A stretch of 64,000 nucleotides of DNA, from the NCBI RefSeq assembly GCF_014451325.2, contig NZ_JACSCH020000024.1:29221-93220 (forward strand). The letters run 5' to 3'. The notes under the pieces were generated by a model. The model was not told the origin of the DNA, searched no databases, and worked only from the letters and a program-made list of their open reading frames with translations. Positions 7,623 to 15,481 of the stretch are shown piece after piece. Positions within the stretch are counted from its first letter, which is position 1. Every line of letters begins with the position of its first letter. Made by a program: the position numbers and the translations under genes. The stretch comes from Streptomyces sp. CB02980 (GTDB lineage Bacteria > Actinomycetota > Actinomycetes > Streptomycetales > Streptomycetaceae).

Positions 7623-9683
7623 TCAGCCGAGCAGCCACCGCTGCATCCACTCCGCGGCGGCGCGCCGGAACAGCCGCCGGTTGCCGGCACGCCGGAAGTC
7701 GTGGCCCTCGTCGCGCAGCAGCAGAAGTTCCGCCACCAGCCCCCGTGCACGCGCGGCGCTGACGATCTGCTCGGACTCGCCGGGCGGGACGTTCGTGTCG
7801 TGCTCGCCGTGCACGGCGAGCAGGGGCACGCGCAGCTCGTCGACGCGGCTCATGGGGGAGAGCGCACGCAGCAGCGCGCCGTCCCGTTCAGGATGGCCGT
7901 ACTTGTGTGCGGCGGATTCGGCCAGCCAAGGCTCGGTTCCGGCGAAGAACGTGGCGAAGTCCGACATCCCGCACACCGTGATGCCCGTGCGGAAGAGGTG
8001 GGGGTGCCACACGAGTGAGGCCATCGTGAGGTAGCCGCCGTACGAGTGACCCATCACGGCCAGCCGCCGGGGATCGGCGAGGCCCGACGCGACCGCGTGG
8101 GTCGCACAGTCGGCGACGTCGTCGATCGCGGCGAAGCGGCCTTCACCCAGGTCGGCGTCGACGAAGGAGCGGCCCCAGCCGGAGGAGCCGCGGACGTCGG
8201 GGGCGAAGACGTCCAAGCCCCGGCCGAGCAGTTCCTGGTAGAGCGGGTCGAAGACCGGGCGTTCCTGTTCTTCCGGGCCGCCGTGCAGATGCAGGATGCA
8301 CGGTGCCGGCTCACCGGGGGCCCGGCCGGGGGCACGGTGGTACCAGCCGCCCAGGAGGAGCCCGTCGCGAGCCGTGGCCCGCAGGGGTACGGGCCGTACG
8401 GGCGGGAGCCCCCGGGGCACGGACGCGGCGTCGCTCGCCGACCACGGCATACGCGCGGGCGGCGTCGCAGCAGGCACGGACCACACGCCGGGTCGTCGCC
8501 GGGAACCCGAGAGCGCGACCACCATGCCGTCCGGCCCCGCGGGCGTCACCCGGGTGACCACCTCGTGCGCCAGCGTCACCTCGCGCGGCGCGGGCGGCTC
8601 GGTCCGTCCATCGGTCAGGGGGAGGGTCTCGAGCACGCTTGTCCCGCCGTCGTTCCAGGCCAGGGCCGCTCGCCGGTCGCTCTCCACGAGGGTGAGGAGT
8701 TCGAGGTCGCACGCGTCGCGTGCGATCACCACGGCGAGCTCCTTCCGCTCGTCGGCTCCGTCGAGGTGGAGCGCCAGCAGCGCCGCGAACTCCCGTTCGT
8801 GGTTGCTGCGCAGCCACACCGTGCGGGCGTCGGACGAGAAGCGGCCGATCCACGGGTCCCCGTCCGCGACGGGCAGCGCGCACGTCGGGGTCTGGTCTGC
8901 CGTGCGTACGACGACGGCCTCGCGCCTGCCTCGGGGCCCGCGGCGCAGCAGGGCCAGGCGCCCGTCCCGGCTGATGTCGCACACGCGCAGTGTCGCCGCC
9001 TCGGTCTCGTCGCAGAGGAGCTCGGGCGCGGTCGTCCCGGCGGGATCGACGAGATATGCCGTGAGCCGGTCACGGACCGGCGCCGGCGTCCCGACGCTCG
9101 CCCCGCCCGGGCGTACGCCGTCGAGGAGGGTCGCGTGCCCGTCGCGTTCCGTCCAGCCGGCGGGGCGGTCCCCGTCGGTGAGCGGGCCGGCGCTCTCACT
9201 CACCGGCTCGGCGACCGTCACCGCCAGGGCCGAGCCGTCCGGGGCCCAGCACCCCAGATAGGCCGAGCTCCCCTGTTCCGCGCCCGCCAGGACCCTGCGG
9301 CCCGAGCCGTCGGGGCGGACGCAGAGCACGCGCGTGTGGCCGCTCCCGCCAGGGGCCACGGTGTACGCGATCCACTCGCCGCTCGGAGACCAGGAGACCT
9401 CCGTGACGTGATCCGGACCGGTGTCAAGGAGGTGGACGTCGTTGCTGCCCACCGGCCCGGTCCAGAGCTGGGGCGCGCCCTCGCGGTCGCAGATGAACGC
9501 GACGTGCTCGCCTCGGGGGTCGGGGGAGGGGTACCAGCAGCCGTGGGCCACCCGCGGCCGCGGGGTGTCCCGCGGGCCGGCCGCTTCGGCGAGCGGCTCC
9601 GCGACGGGAGCCGTCGACAAGGGCTTGTCCGTCAGTTGATTCCGTGCGTCTGCAGCCATGTCTCCAACAACGCTACTTGCCAC
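7623..9683 (-). CDS. S9-family (prolyl oligopeptidase-like) serine peptidase
   Basis: The protein has 686 residues. An N-terminal beta-propeller with WD40-like strands (for example YPSPDPRGEHVAFICD near 50) is followed by an alpha/beta-hydrolase domain. Nucleophile serine lies in GHSYGGY, the acid in HGEHDTNVP and the His in DEGHDF, so the triad is complete. GTG at 9683 has GAGGGG upstream; an ATG at 9659 is an alternative. The start overlaps the end of the amidotransferase gene, so it is translated from the same mRNA. No signal peptide was seen. Together with the two upstream genes it suggests making and breaking of a small peptide-like compound; a role in opening a short peptide is inferred. 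Confidence 0.85.
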   Translation of the reverse strand: MASSVVGDMAADARNQLTDKPLSTAPVAEPLAEAAGPRDTPRPRVAHGCWYPSPDPRGEHVAFICDREGAPQLWTGPVGSNDVHLLDTGPDHVTEVSWSPSGEWIAYTVAPGGSGHTRVLCVRPDGSGRRVLAGAEQGSSAYLGCWAPDGSALAVTVAEPVSESAGPLTDGDRPAGWTERDGHATLLDGVRPGGASVGTPAPVRDRLTAYLVDPAGTTAPELLCDETEAATLRVCDISRDGRLALLRRGPRGRREAVVVRTADQTPTCALPVADGDPWIGRFSSDARTVWLRSNHEREFAALLALHLDGADERKELAVVIARDACDLELLTLVESDRRAALAWNDGGTSVLETLPLTDGRTEPPAPREVTLAHEVVTRVTPAGPDGMVVALSGSRRRPGVWSVPAATPPARMPWSASDAASVPRGLPPVRPVPLRATARDGLLLGGWYHRAPGRAPGEPAPCILHLHGGPEEQERPVFDPLYQELLGRGLDVFAPDVRGSSGWGRSFVDADLGEGRFAAIDDVADCATHAVASGLADPRRLAVMGHSYGGYLTMASLVWHPHLFRTGITVCGMSDFATFFAGTEPWLAESAAHKYGHPERDGALLRALSPMSRVDELRVPLLAVHGEHDTNVPPGESEQIVSAARARGLVAELLLLRDEGHDFRRAGNRRLFRRAAAEWMQRWLLG

Positions 9684-11416
9684 AGGGCGTTCGCCCCTCG
9701 GTTCGTGCGGTGGTCGTCGGGTGCCGCCAGCAGCGAGGTCACGTACTCGTCGCGGAAGAGCCCGCGTGCCCGGGCTTCCGGCGCGGACAGGGCCTCCCGA
9801 ACACGTTCGAGAACGGGACCGGCCATGTGGCGGATGGCCGGCACCGGGAAGTAGCCCTTGGGACGGTCGACGATGGTGCGCGGGAGCACGGTGCGCCCAG
9901 CTTGCTTGAGCACGCCCTTGCCGCCTTCGGCGAGTTTCAGTTCGGGCGGGCAGGCGGCCGCCAGCTCGACCAGCTCGTGGTCGAGGAAGGGCACCCGCGC
10001 CTCCAGGCCCCAGTCCATGGTCATGTTGTCGACCCGCTTGACCGGATCGTCGACCAGCATGACGTGCGTGTCGAGCCGGAGTGCCGCGTCCAGTGCGGTC
10101 TCGGCGCCCCGCGCGGCCATGTGCGCGCGGACGAACGCCGAGGACGTGTCGTGGTCGGGCAGCATGTGCGGTTGCAGGATCTTCGCGAGGTCGGTGTGGG
10201 AGTGGTCGAAGTAGGTCTCTTCGTAACGCTGGGGCTCCCTTTCCCGCTCGACGCCCGCCAGCGCGGGGTACCAGTGGTAGCCGGCGAACACCTCGTCGGC
10301 TCCCTGGCCGCTCTGTACGACGCTGATCTCCTTGGAGACCAGCTCCGACAGCAGGTGGAAGGCGACGACGTCGTGGCTCATCATCGGTTCGCTCATGGCG
10401 GCGATCGCACCGCCCAGGGCGGTGGAGATCCGGTCCGACGGCACCATGAGCTGGTGGTGCTCGGTGTCGAAGAGTCGCGAGACCTGGTCCGAGTAGGCGA
10501 ATTCGTCACCCTCCTCGCCCGCCTCCGACTCGAAGCCCACGCTGAAGGTCGCCAGGTCCTGCTGTCCCTCCTCGGCCAGCAGGGCCACGATGAGGCTGGA
10601 GTCGAGGCCGCCCGACAGCAGGACGCCGACCGGTACGTCGGCCACCGTCCGGCGGCGGACGGCCGTGCGGAGCGCGGCGAGCACGGCGTCCCGCCAGTCA
10701 CCCGGCCCCATCCCGGCGAACTCGCTGCGGCGCGTGTAGGAGGGTTGCCAGTAGCGATGGTCGCGATGCGTGCCGTCCGGCTCCACGACACGGACGGTCG
10801 CCGGCGGGAGCTTGCGTACTCCGGCGAGGACCGTGCGTGGTGCGGCGACCGTCGCGTGCCAGCTCATGTACTGGTGCACCGCTACCGGGTCGAGTGAGGT
10901 GTTCACCCCGCCGCCCGCGAGAAGGGCCGGAAGCGTGGAGGCGAAGCGCAGTCGGCCGGGCAGCTCGGCCAGGTAGAGGGGCTTGACGCCCAGCCGGTCA
11001 CGTGCGAGCACGAGCCGGCCCGTGTCGTGTTCCACCAGCGCCACGGCGAACATGCCGACGAAGTGCTGGACGAAGTCGGTGCCCCACTGGCGGTAGGCCT
11101 TGATGACCACTTCGGTGTCGGAGGTGGTGACGAAGCGGTGGCCGAGTCGCCGCAGTTCCTCGCGGAGTTGCCGGTAGTTGTAGATACAGCCGTTGAAGGC
11201 ACAGGTCACCATTGCTTCGCTGTCCGTCATCGGCTGGGCTGCGCGCTCCGACAGGTCGATGATCTTCAGCCGTCGATGGCCCAGCGCGACGGCTCCCTGT
11301 GACCACATGCCCCGGCCGTCCGGGCCGCGGGCCGCCATCCGGTCGGTCATGCGCTCGACCGCCGCCAGATCGGGCCGTCCCTCGTCGAAGCGGATCTCAC
11401 CGCTCAAGCCGCACAC
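9632..11416 (-). CDS. Asparagine-synthase-like amidotransferase (N-acetylglutaminylglutamine type)
   Basis: The protein has 594 residues. The GTG at 11416 is preferred over upstream ATGs because GGGAGG lies 6 bases upstream and Cys becomes residue 2, the N-terminal nucleophile of class II glutaminase domains. The glutaminase domain is at 1-200 (ARGPDGRG, AFNGCIYNY). The synthetase domain starts near 230 with the ATP-pyrophosphatase loop LLSGGLDSS. The sequence most resembles the amidotransferase that converts N-acetylglutaminylglutamine to its amide, an osmoprotectant. The usual partners, a GNAT/ATP-grasp synthetase and an M42 peptidase, are absent here and a YbdK ligase and S9 peptidase flank it instead. 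The exact substrate is therefore open. Confidence 0.85.
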   Translation of the reverse strand: MCGLSGEIRFDEGRPDLAAVERMTDRMAARGPDGRGMWSQGAVALGHRRLKIIDLSERAAQPMTDSEAMVTCAFNGCIYNYRQLREELRRLGHRFVTTSDTEVVIKAYRQWGTDFVQHFVGMFAVALVEHDTGRLVLARDRLGVKPLYLAELPGRLRFASTLPALLAGGGVNTSLDPVAVHQYMSWHATVAAPRTVLAGVRKLPPATVRVVEPDGTHRDHRYWQPSYTRRSEFAGMGPGDWRDAVLAALRTAVRRRTVADVPVGVLLSGGLDSSLIVALLAEEGQQDLATFSVGFESEAGEEGDEFAYSDQVSRLFDTEHHQLMVPSDRISTALGGAIAAMSEPMMSHDVVAFHLLSELVSKEISVVQSGQGADEVFAGYHWYPALAGVEREREPQRYEETYFDHSHTDLAKILQPHMLPDHDTSSAFVRAHMAARGAETALDAALRLDTHVMLVDDPVKRVDNMTMDWGLEARVPFLDHELVELAAACPPELKLAEGGKGVLKQAGRTVLPRTIVDRPKGYFPVPAIRHMAGPVLERVREALSAPEARARGLFRDEYVTSLLAAPDDHRTNRGANALWQVALLETWLQTHGIN

Positions 11417-11654
11417 CCGGCACCTCCCGGACGGGCGGACACCTGCGCGAGCCTCGAAGACACCCGAGGCGGCGTGGCGCTGGGGAAGACGCGTGTCCGC
11501 ATGTCTGTTCTCCTCCGCGCATTGTTCGACATCAGCATGGTGTTCTCTCTTCGACCTGCCGTCCGACGGCAGGGGGTCGTCCGCTCGCGACAGGCGAGAA
11601 CGGCGGCCCGCGTGGCGCCGAGGTCGTTCCGTGTGGGTCGGTGGCGCCGGTGCG

Positions 11655-12824
11655 TCACCTCCAGTAGGCCTTCGCCGGCACGCCCCGCACCGGGGAGCGG
11701 GGCGCCCCGCCCCGCGCGCCCGCCCGCTTGCGACCGCTCCAGTCCTCACCGCGGGTCTCGGCCAGGAACAGGTCCACGGCCGCGAGCAGGTCGTCGTCGG
11801 ACGCCGCTCGGCGAAGGCGGTGCGCGGCGCTGCCGCGGGCCAGGGCCTCCTCGGCCAGGCTCTGAGCGAGCTCCCAGTCCCCGTACGCCTCCAGCGTCGG
11901 GCGCAGCCGGCGAAGCAAGCCTCGTACCACCTCGGGAGCCGACGCGGGCCGACGGGTGGCGGGGTCGATCAGATCGCCCTCCAGGCCGGATCGTGCGGCC
12001 CGCCACGTCGCCGTGCGCAGCCATTCGTGCCGGTCGTCGCAGTGGGCCGGCTCGGCGTGGGCGCAGGCGTCGACGACGAGGGCCCGGAACAGGGCCGCGA
12101 TCAGCACCACCGTCTCGACACGCGGGCAGGCGTCGCAGATGCGCAGTTCGAGCGTCTGCAGGTGGGCGGACGGGCGGACGTCGTAGTAGATCATTCCAGG
12201 ATCGCTGATGACGCCGGTGACGATCAGCTCGCCGACTGCGGCGTCGTACTCCTCGGCGCCGGTGAAGCATCCGGCCGGTCCCGAGGTGGGCCAGCGCTGC
12301 CAGAGCATGGTGCGCCAGCTCGCGTAGCCCGTGTCGGCCCCGAGCCAGTAGGGAGAGCTCGCGGACAGCGCCAGAAGGGGCGGAAGCCATGGGTTGATCG
12401 CGCAGAGCGCCCGTACGGCGGTGTCTTTGTCGGGGACGTCGACATGCACTTGGGCGCCGCATATCAGCTGCTCGTCGGCGAGGCGCCGGTACTCCTCCGT
12501 CATGGCGATGTAGCGAGGGTCGTCGGTCGCGGGTACGGCTCCCAGTCGTGCGATCGGGGCCGCGCCCGCTGCCATGATCGCAAGCCCCTGAGAGGAAGCG
12601 GCGGCGTTGAGGCACCGCCGCGACGCGGACAGGTCCGCGTAGAGCTCGTCGAGAAGCGCGTGTACGCCACTGTTCGACTCGACGACCGACTGGGGCAGCT
12701 CCTGTGTGAAGTCGCCCCCGTGTCGGGAAAGCCGCCCGAGTACGGCGTCGGCCCGAGGTATCAGCGCGCCGCTCTCGACATCGATCACATGGAACTCTTC
12801 TTCGACACCTATGCGGGCGACCAC
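11655..12824 (-). CDS. YbdK-type carboxylate-amine ligase (glutamate-cysteine ligase 2 family)
   Basis: The protein has 389 residues. The GTG at 12824 is chosen because AGGAG stands 5 bases upstream and the conserved beginning ARIGVEEEFHVIDVESG follows; the in-frame ATG at 12932 adds unlike sequence. GCS2 features are present: GVEEEF, ICGAQVHVDVPD (ATP/metal-binding strand) and SSPYWLGADTGYASWR. The family joins the gamma-carboxylate of glutamate, or a related acid, to an amine using ATP. Streptomyces use mycothiol rather than glutathione, so many such paralogues act on other amines. It heads a minus-strand set with the amidotransferase 238 bases downstream. An AT-rich palindrome lies 118 bases upstream of the start. 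Confidence 0.85.
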   Translation of the reverse strand: MVARIGVEEEFHVIDVESGALIPRADAVLGRLSRHGGDFTQELPQSVVESNSGVHALLDELYADLSASRRCLNAAASSQGLAIMAAGAAPIARLGAVPATDDPRYIAMTEEYRRLADEQLICGAQVHVDVPDKDTAVRALCAINPWLPPLLALSASSPYWLGADTGYASWRTMLWQRWPTSGPAGCFTGAEEYDAAVGELIVTGVISDPGMIYYDVRPSAHLQTLELRICDACPRVETVVLIAALFRALVVDACAHAEPAHCDDRHEWLRTATWRAARSGLEGDLIDPATRRPASAPEVVRGLLRRLRPTLEAYGDWELAQSLAEEALARGSAAHRLRRAASDDDLLAAVDLFLAETRGEDWSGRKRAGARGGAPRSPVRGVPAKAYWR

Positions 12825-12941
12825 TGCGACTCCTGTGCGAGTTCGACGATCTTCGGGCCTGTAGTTCGATCCGGCGCGGCGACCCCGTCCGGGCCTGGTG
12901 TGCGACTGCCCCATGGGGGCCGATCCAAGCATGTACTGCTC

Positions 12942-12954
12942 ATATGTAACATAT
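12942..12954. promoter_or_regulatory. AT-rich palindrome, possible operator
   Basis: ATATGT-A-ACATAT is a perfect 6+1+6 palindrome in a strongly GC-rich background. It lies 118 bases upstream of the ligase start and about 340 bases before the divergent glutamine amidotransferase. The 467-base gap 12825-13291 holds no other recognised feature. Binding by a regulator is inferred only. Confidence 0.4.
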
Positions 12955-13291
12955 TGCGCTCATTGGAGCATCTGCGGCGATGGGGTCGGGCCTCCGTCGT
13001 TCGTCCTGCCTGCCATGGCGGTATGCCCGTTTGAGGTGGCAAGCGGACCGGGCACGCCACGACACGAACCTGTCTGTTCCTCTTCAGCGACGCCGAGTGC
13101 GCCCGGGCGTCGCTGACACGGATCCCGGCCCGCCTGGCGCCGTCCGGAGGCGGAGTCGAGAATGAGAGTCGGACGAGTAGACCCGCAGCGTGGCCCGACC
13201 CACGCGGGCATGCCGTTCCCATACGTCGAGCAGGGCCGTGCCCGGGGCGGAAGAGTTCCGCGCGGTGCTGCAGAGACCCAGGTGATCATGT

Positions 13292-14137
13292 ATGTGCCGA
13301 TGGCTCGCGTATGCGGGAACGCCCGTGCTGCTCGATACCATCCTGTACAAACCGGCCCACTCGCTGATCGACCAGAGCCGCTATGCCAAGCTCGGCGTGG
13401 AGACCACGAACGGCGACGGGTTCGGGGTCGGCTGGTACACCGACGAGAGCAGCACCCCGGCGCTTCTCAGGGACGTAGGCCCCGCCTGGAACAATCGCAA
13501 TCTGCGGGAGTTGGCGGATCACATTCGCTCCCCGCTGTTCTTCGCCCATATCCGGGCGTCGACCGGGACAGCGGTACAGCAGTCCAATTGCCACCCGTTC
13601 CGCCGCGGTCGCTGGATGTTCATGCACAACGGAGCCATCGCCGGCTTCCACCTCATGCGTCGTGACCTGGCGCTGCTCATCGACCCCGCGCTCTTCGCCG
13701 ACCTTGAGGGGACGACCGATTCCGAGGTGATGTTCTACCTGACCCTCACCTTCGGTCTGGATCAGGACCCGCTCGCCGCCGTGGCCCGGATGGCAGGCGT
13801 GGTGGAGCGTGTCGGCCGTCACCACGGGGTGGAGTTCCCGCTCCAGATGACCCTCGCGATCACCGACGGCGAACGCCTCTGGGCCTTCCGCTACTCCACG
13901 GAACAGGCATCGCGCTCGCTGTTCGAAAGCAGCCGGGTGGACGACTTGCGCAAGCTGCATCCCGACATCGCGTTCCTGCGGGACATCTCCCCGGAGTCCC
14001 GACTCATCGTGTCCGAACCCCTCGACGACCTGCCGGGCGCCTGGAACGAGGTGCCGGAAAGCAGCTACCTCGTCATTCAGCCCGGCGCTGACGAGCTGTT
14101 GCCCTTTGCTCCGGCCCCGCAGGGTCGGGGGTCGTGA
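13292..14137 (+). CDS. Class II glutamine amidotransferase
   Basis: The protein has 281 residues and starts MCRWLAYAGTP, so Cys2 becomes the N-terminal nucleophile. The glutaminase site is complete: NGDGFGVGWY, FAHIRAST, MHNGAI and EGTTDSEVMF. It is a stand-alone glutaminase of the YafJ/EgtC-like group, which hydrolyses a gamma-glutamyl amide bond to release glutamate or ammonia. No EgtB/EgtD-type genes are adjacent, so an ergothioneine role is not supported. It is divergent from the YbdK ligase. A job in processing a gamma-glutamyl product of that ligase is possible and is inference. GTG/ATG alternatives further upstream were not supported. Confidence 0.85.
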   Translation: MCRWLAYAGTPVLLDTILYKPAHSLIDQSRYAKLGVETTNGDGFGVGWYTDESSTPALLRDVGPAWNNRNLRELADHIRSPLFFAHIRASTGTAVQQSNCHPFRRGRWMFMHNGAIAGFHLMRRDLALLIDPALFADLEGTTDSEVMFYLTLTFGLDQDPLAAVARMAGVVERVGRHHGVEFPLQMTLAITDGERLWAFRYSTEQASRSLFESSRVDDLRKLHPDIAFLRDISPESRLIVSEPLDDLPGAWNEVPESSYLVIQPGADELLPFAPAPQGRGS

Positions 14138-14239
14138 TCGGCTCCGTACACGAGATCGCAGCCGACCCGCGCGCAGCACACCGGACGCGGCGCCGAAGCC
14201 TCGATGAACGGCGCCTCTCCGGAGCGCGCCACCTGTCAC

Positions 14240-14578
14240 GCCTCGCGCCACGGGCGTGGCACACGGAGACCGCTACGGCCTGTACGCGTGGAGCGCCGAC
14301 GGGGAGCTGCCGCCCGGATGTCCACTGCCGAGAAGCGTTCAAGCCCTCGTCCACGTCGCCCTGCCGGAGTGCACACCCGCAGGGGAACTGCTCCTCGCAC
14401 ACCGCGAAGGCAGCACCTGCTGCTGCGGGTGCCAGTGCCGCAGGACCTGGACGACCTGGCGGTGACGGTGGAGGCCACGCTGAGTGGCTACGGGCGCGAG
14501 CGCACCGCGCTGAGGAAGCAGTACGCGCCTGTGAACTGGCTCTGGTCGGACAGCGCGGCCACCGTGCGCCCTCTCTGA
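14240..14578 (+). pseudogene. Possible frameshifted gene remnant
   Basis: Two overlapping plus-strand frames each carry a protein-like segment. One reads GDRYGLYAWSADGELPPG...HVALPECTPAGELLLAHREGS (14262-14430) and the other VPVPQDLDDLAVTVEATL...KQYAPVNWLWSD (14428-14575). Joined, they look like a single small protein interrupted by a shift near 14430. I do not recognise the family. The gap 14138-14769 contains nothing else but the short repeat at 14632. Confidence 0.3.
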
Positions 14579-14631
14579 CGCTCCATCATTGCGATCGCCT
14601 CACCGGGTGCGGTGTGGCTGATCGTCCGGCC

Positions 14632-14664
14632 CGTGGAGCCCGTGGAGCCCGTGGAGCCCGTGGA
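14632..14664. repeat. Short 9-base tandem repeat
   Basis: CGTGGAGCC is repeated three times followed by CGTGGA, in intergenic sequence. It is a simple-sequence tract with no evident role. Confidence 0.7.
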
Positions 14665-14769
14665 ATCACGTCCGTCCAGCGCACCCATCGCTCCCAGAGC
14701 CGGCAACCGTTCCAAGGGTGCGACGACAAGGTGCGCACTCGGCTGCTGGTGGCGCGTGAGGTCGGTGTG

Positions 14770-15393
14770 TCAGGCGAGCGCCTGTGTAGCTGCGGGGAGG
14801 TAGGGGGTGATGTTGCGCCAGGCACGCTCGATGTACTCCTCCTTCTCGCCGACGGGGGCGACGTAGTGCAGTGCGCTTTCGGCGGCGTCGTTGCCTTCGA
14901 GGCGGGTGATGATCCAGGCGGCGAGGTACTGCGAGGCCAGGCAGCCACCGGCGGTGGCGATGTTGTCCTTGGCGTAGAAGGGCTGGTTGAGTACATCGAC
15001 GCCGGCGGCGATGACCCAGGGCTTGGTGGTCAGGTCGGTGCAGGCGGGGATGTCGTTGAGCAGGCCGAGCTTGGCGAGCACGAGCGCGCCGGAGCACTGC
15101 GCAGCGATGAGTTGGCGCGAGGGGTCCAGGCCGCGCAGGACCTTCATGATCGCCGGGTCTTCGACGACCTCGCGGGTGGCGATGCCACTGCCGACGATGA
15201 CGGCGTCCGCGGCGCACGCCTCCTCAAGGGTGGACATCTGCTCGATGACGACGCCGTTCATCGAGGTCACCTTGGGGGTGGGGGTGGCGATGGTGACGCG
15301 CCAGTCGTCGGTCTTGATGCGGTTGAGGACACCGAGCGCGATCAGGGAGTCGAGCTCGTTGTAGCCCTCGAAGGTGAGGATGGCGATGTGCAC
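14770..15393 (-). CDS. DJ-1/PfpI family protein
   Basis: The protein has 207 residues. The start MHIAILTFEGYNELD and the nucleophile-elbow region LIAAQCSGALVLAKLG (AxCxGA with Cys in the elbow) identify the DJ-1/ThiJ/PfpI fold. Members include glyoxalases, isonitrile hydratases and proteases; the conserved Glu is supplied by FEGYNELD. The gene faces a MocR regulator across a 70-90-base gap with a single inverted repeat. It is therefore the likely target of that regulator. A minus-strand promoter with -35 TTGACT and a -10-like TACCGT at about 18 bases lies between the repeat and the start. Isonitrile-hydratase-like or detoxifying activity is possible but not proven. Confidence 0.85.
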   Translation of the reverse strand: MHIAILTFEGYNELDSLIALGVLNRIKTDDWRVTIATPTPKVTSMNGVVIEQMSTLEEACAADAVIVGSGIATREVVEDPAIMKVLRGLDPSRQLIAAQCSGALVLAKLGLLNDIPACTDLTTKPWVIAAGVDVLNQPFYAKDNIATAGGCLASQYLAAWIITRLEGNDAAESALHYVAPVGEKEEYIERAWRNITPYLPAATQALA

Positions 15394-15455
15394 GGCGGAT
15401 GTCCTTCCGGCTGGGTGGGGTCTGACGGTAAGGACCCGCGAACAGGACAGTCAAA

Positions 15456-15476
15456 GAATTGTCATGGATACAATTC
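15456..15476. promoter_or_regulatory. Inverted repeat in the DJ-1/MocR divergent promoter
   Basis: GAATTGT-CATGGAT-ACAATTC is a perfect inverted repeat with 7-base arms and a 7-base spacer. Its right half contains TACAAT (15469-15474), a good -10 hexamer for the plus-strand MocR gene. It also covers the possible ATG at 15464. A regulator bound here would block the MocR promoter and could affect the minus-strand promoter, as expected for an autoregulated MocR site. Confidence 0.65.
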
Positions 15477-15481
15477 GGCGC

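Noticed and set aside
8046..9854. Plus-strand 602-codon open frame opposite the S9 peptidase
   Set aside because: The opposite strand encodes a complete peptidase with catalytic triad; the plus frame is a shadow.
13292..14137. EgtC of ergothioneine synthesis
   Set aside because: The glutaminase fold is right, but no egtA/B/D/E genes are adjacent and the sequence fits the general YafJ-like group.
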